Of a stretch of DNA of 16,788 nt, positions 15,237-16,788 are shown one piece after another (within the stretch, counting starts at the first letter, position 1; each line of letters opens with the position of its first letter). The notes under the pieces are model-generated. The model saw only the letters and a program-made list of their open reading frames with translations, was not told where the DNA came from and ran no database searches. The DNA comes from Verrucomicrobiota bacterium. Lineage in GTDB: Bacteria; Verrucomicrobiota; Verrucomicrobiia; Limisphaerales; AV2. A program made the position numbers and the translations under genes. The stretch spans positions 3,476-20,263 of the forward strand of contig QHPW01000061.1 in the NCBI GenBank assembly GCA_003219675.1, in the 5' to 3' direction.

Positions 15237-15818
15237 ATGATCGCGGAAGCGGAGTCAACGAAAAAAATCTGGACTGAGGTTGAATTGCAGTCGTTGCCTG
15301 AGGACGGTTATCTCCACGAAGTGGTGAACGGCGAATTGGTCATGAGCCCCAAAAACGATTTCTTCCACGGCCGGATTTGCACCCGGCTGTCATTCGCGTT
15401 GGAGGCTTTTAACCGCGCGCACACTCTCGGCGTTATTTTGGATTCGAGCACCGGCTTTTGGATGCACAACCGCAACTGTCGGGCGCCTGACATTTCCTTC
15501 ATTTCGAAAGAACGCCTTGTTCGCGAGGGATTCAAACCTTCCACACGAAAGTTTTTCCCCGGCGCTCCCGATTTGGCGGTGGAAATTCTTTCACCGAACA
15601 ACACTCGCGCCGAGTTCGATGAACGGCTCAGGGACTTTTTCAGCAGCGGCGCGCGGGTAGCCTGGATCATCAATCCGGATGCCGATTGCGTCGAGGTCTG
15701 CCACGTGCCGGACAAGCGCCGGCTTCTCGGTGCCGGGGCCGAGCTGGAAGGCGAGCAACTGCTGCCGGCTTTTCGCTATCCCATCGCCGATTTGTTCAAG
15801 GATTGGGATTGGGAGTAG
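15237..15818 (+). CDS. Uma2-family (PD-(D/E)XK-like) protein (193 aa)
   Basis: This is a typical Uma2/DUF820 protein of about the usual length. It has YLHEVVNGELVMSP (25-38), HGRICTRLSFAL, RAPDISFISKERL (82-94) and PDLAVEILSPNNTRAEFDER (111-130). GARVAWIINPDADCVEV follows. The fold is a restriction-endonuclease-like core, and candidate metal-binding residues are E33, D85, D112 and E116. The usual lysine before the Y-x-x-x-G segment is an arginine here (R130). The family is very abundant and often multi-copy in Cyanobacteria, Planctomycetes and Verrucomicrobia, and its biological role is unknown. AAGGT about seven bases before the ATG is a fair ribosome binding site. It stands alone, 96 bases after the lysyl oxidase gene. 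Confidence 0.88.
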   Translation: MIAEAESTKKIWTEVELQSLPEDGYLHEVVNGELVMSPKNDFFHGRICTRLSFALEAFNRAHTLGVILDSSTGFWMHNRNCRAPDISFISKERLVREGFKPSTRKFFPGAPDLAVEILSPNNTRAEFDERLRDFFSSGARVAWIINPDADCVEVCHVPDKRRLLGAGAELEGEQLLPAFRYPIADLFKDWDWE

Positions 15819-15909
15819 CAAAGCGTCGCGCAACTGTTCAAGCCGCGGAAACGTGAAGGCATCTCGCACAAAGCGACGGATGCGTCTTTGCTGGCCGCCA
15901 GCGGCTGAA

Positions 15910-16000
15910 GGCTGCAAGACCGCGTGCGACCGTCCGCCGACGATCCCGAAATCAAATTGAAATACGAATTGGTAGGCCAACCAGCAATGGGTGCGGGAGA
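15910..16000 (+). pseudogene. Decayed copy of the 3' end of the sulfite-oxidase-like gene
   Basis: Positions 15934-16000 align with 12542-12610 of the intact gene. The run CCCGAAATCAAATTGAAA is identical in both. GCCAACCAGCA-TGGGTGCGG follows with one difference. Weaker similarity extends left to about 15910. Between the two blocks the relic lacks two bases, so its reading frame shifts (PEIKLK remains readable, then frame is lost). There is no start, no domain and no complete frame. It was once the tail of this gene or of a close paralogue. Confidence 0.75.
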
Positions 16001-16075
16001 GAGCCCGCGCCCACGGGCGCTGGTTTTATACGGCGCCCTTGTGTCCCGGGCGCAAATCAGATTTTGGACAATGCA

Positions 16076-16290
16076 CGCAATCCGTCAGCCACGGAGTGGC
16101 GGATGAAGGTAGCCCATGGCGTCAGCCGTGGGAGAAAATGCGCCACCGCCAAAAGCCCCGTCAGGGGCGATAGAATTCCGGCCCACGAGAACTTTCTTTC
16201 GCCGCTTTGCGGCTTGGGATTTCCAATACGCCAACCCACGGCTGACGCCGTGGGCTACCTTCTACCGCTGCTCTGCAGCTGCTTAGCGGC
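16076..16290. repeat. Compound palindromic repeat (REP-like) with 28-bp terminal inverted arms
   Basis: GAAGGTAGCCCATGGCGTCA and eight more bases (16105-16132) recur in reverse complement at 16235-16262, with 27 of 28 bases matching. The 102-base centre contains two perfect small hairpins: GCCCC-GTCA-GGGGC (16155-16168) and GCCGC-TTT-GCGGC (16201-16213). A further imperfect one, GCCAC-GGA-GTGGC, lies just left of the arms near 16088-16100. The arms themselves contain the near-palindrome CCCACGGCTGACGCCGTGGG. Open frames across it are by-products of the repeat. No transposase is present, so it would need a protein made elsewhere to move. Confidence 0.82.
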
Positions 16291-16427
16291 CGCTCTCAAA
16301 AAACTGATTTCGCGCCCTTGTGTGCCGAGTCATGCAACGCTCTCTCGACATGTGACGCCGTCAGTCTGTGCGTGATGGTGTGCACGTAGCGCGGTCGAAT
16401 AATAATGTCTGACTCACACACGCCCAC
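16263..16427. other. Gene-free stretch upstream of the last gene
   Basis: From the end of the compound repeat to the ATG at 16428 no gene or clear signal is seen. An in-frame stop (TGA, 16410-16412) separates this DNA from the following frame. The sequence is less GC-rich than the rest of the window. Confidence 0.5.
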
Positions 16428-16788
16428 ATGCGGATAGCGATTAGTCGTCGGAATGTTTTGTTGGTCGCGATTGTTGTCGGGGTTGTTTTCACCTCTGTTT
16501 GGCGGTTACGCTCTCCACCATCCAAGACGCGCCAGCTTCAGCCACTGCTTGCAGACATGGATAGTTACAGGGCAAGTAACGGCGCATATCCTACATCGTG
16601 CGTGAGTTTTGCCTCGTTCACTCAGCTCATGCAACACTTTAGCATTTACACGGGCGGACGCGACACGAACGGAATCAGATGGGAGGCTCGTGAAGTGAGT
16701 GATCACGATTTCACTGTCATGGTGGATCGAGAGGGTTACGAAGTATTTCTTCCGGTCGAGCGGATGAAGCTCATTTCTTTTTCGAGTT
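16428..16788 (+). CDS. 5' part of a small membrane-anchored protein of unknown function
   Basis: An ATG at 16428 opens a frame that runs without a stop for 120 codons to the window edge, so the gene is cut off. The N-terminus MRIAISRRNVLLVAIVVGVV is a basic start followed by a hydrophobic helix (about residues 9-22), giving a membrane anchor or signal sequence. The following LQPLLADMDSYRASNGAYPT (39-58) resembles the 'helix plus xYxxxxGxYP' region of type II secretion pseudopilin-like proteins. A cytoplasmic-side prepilin peptidase site is not evident. The base composition is visibly lower in GC than that of the main genes, which may point to foreign origin. No confident family assignment is possible from this fragment. 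Confidence 0.65.
   Translation, partial: MRIAISRRNVLLVAIVVGVVFTSVWRLRSPPSKTRQLQPLLADMDSYRASNGAYPTSCVSFASFTQLMQHFSIYTGGRDTNGIRWEAREVSDHDFTVMVDREGYEVFLPVERMKLISFSS

Noticed and set aside
16064..16375. 103-codon open frame across the compound repeat
   Set aside because: Its sequence is produced by the palindromic repeat; no start signal or domain.

Overview
The window reads as chromosomal DNA from a Verrucomicrobiota bacterium, most likely a Limisphaerales/Pedosphaera-type lineage. This rests on gene content and style, not on a marker gene. The base composition is GC-rich. Most products carry Sec or Tat export signals, and Shine-Dalgarno sequences are often weak. The families are typical of that group: PQQ-like beta-propellers, a DUF1080 protein, a Tat-exported Gfo/Idh/MocA oxidoreductase, HEAT-repeat membrane proteins, and secreted proteins ending in an 'RFYRV' tail. 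No rRNA, tRNA, CRISPR array, integrase or transposase gene was seen.

Layout. Positions 1-253 hold a long inverted repeat. Positions 254-4275 (minus) are a two-gene operon of exported beta-propeller proteins. A MarR-type regulator (4350-4850, plus) diverges from it, and a DUF1080 lectin-like protein (4857-5549, minus) converges on the regulator. Positions 5550-6152 hold no gene but contain a strong inverted repeat. Positions 6153-7816 (plus) encode a secreted protein of unknown function and a HEAT-repeat membrane protein. Next come an exported rhodanese (7944-8387), a Tat-exported Gfo/Idh/MocA oxidoreductase (8475-9803), a broken Cu/Zn superoxide dismutase gene (9935-10488), an exported YceI-family protein (10761-11369) and a Tat-exported molybdopterin sulfite-oxidase-like enzyme (11470-12621). 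The largest plus-strand gene (12894-15140) encodes a secreted lysyl oxidase: its copper and quinone-cofactor residues are present, and the catalytic domain sits between repeated pre-peptidase-like domains. A Uma2-family nuclease-like gene (15237-15818) follows. The tail contains a decayed copy of the end of the sulfite-oxidase gene, a compound palindromic repeat, and the start of a small membrane-anchored protein that runs off the window.

How the genes fit together. Nearly everything acts outside the cytoplasm. The left half looks like glycan or other polymer handling (propellers, DUF1080, Gfo/Idh/MocA). The right half is redox chemistry in the periplasm or outside the cell (rhodanese, SodC, YceI, Mo enzyme, lysyl oxidase). 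The most unusual observations are the bacterial lysyl oxidase architecture, a signal peptide whose hydrophobic core is encoded by a copy of a neighbouring intergenic repeat, the deletion and frameshift in sodC, and the sulfite-oxidase tail relic 3.3 kb downstream of the intact gene.
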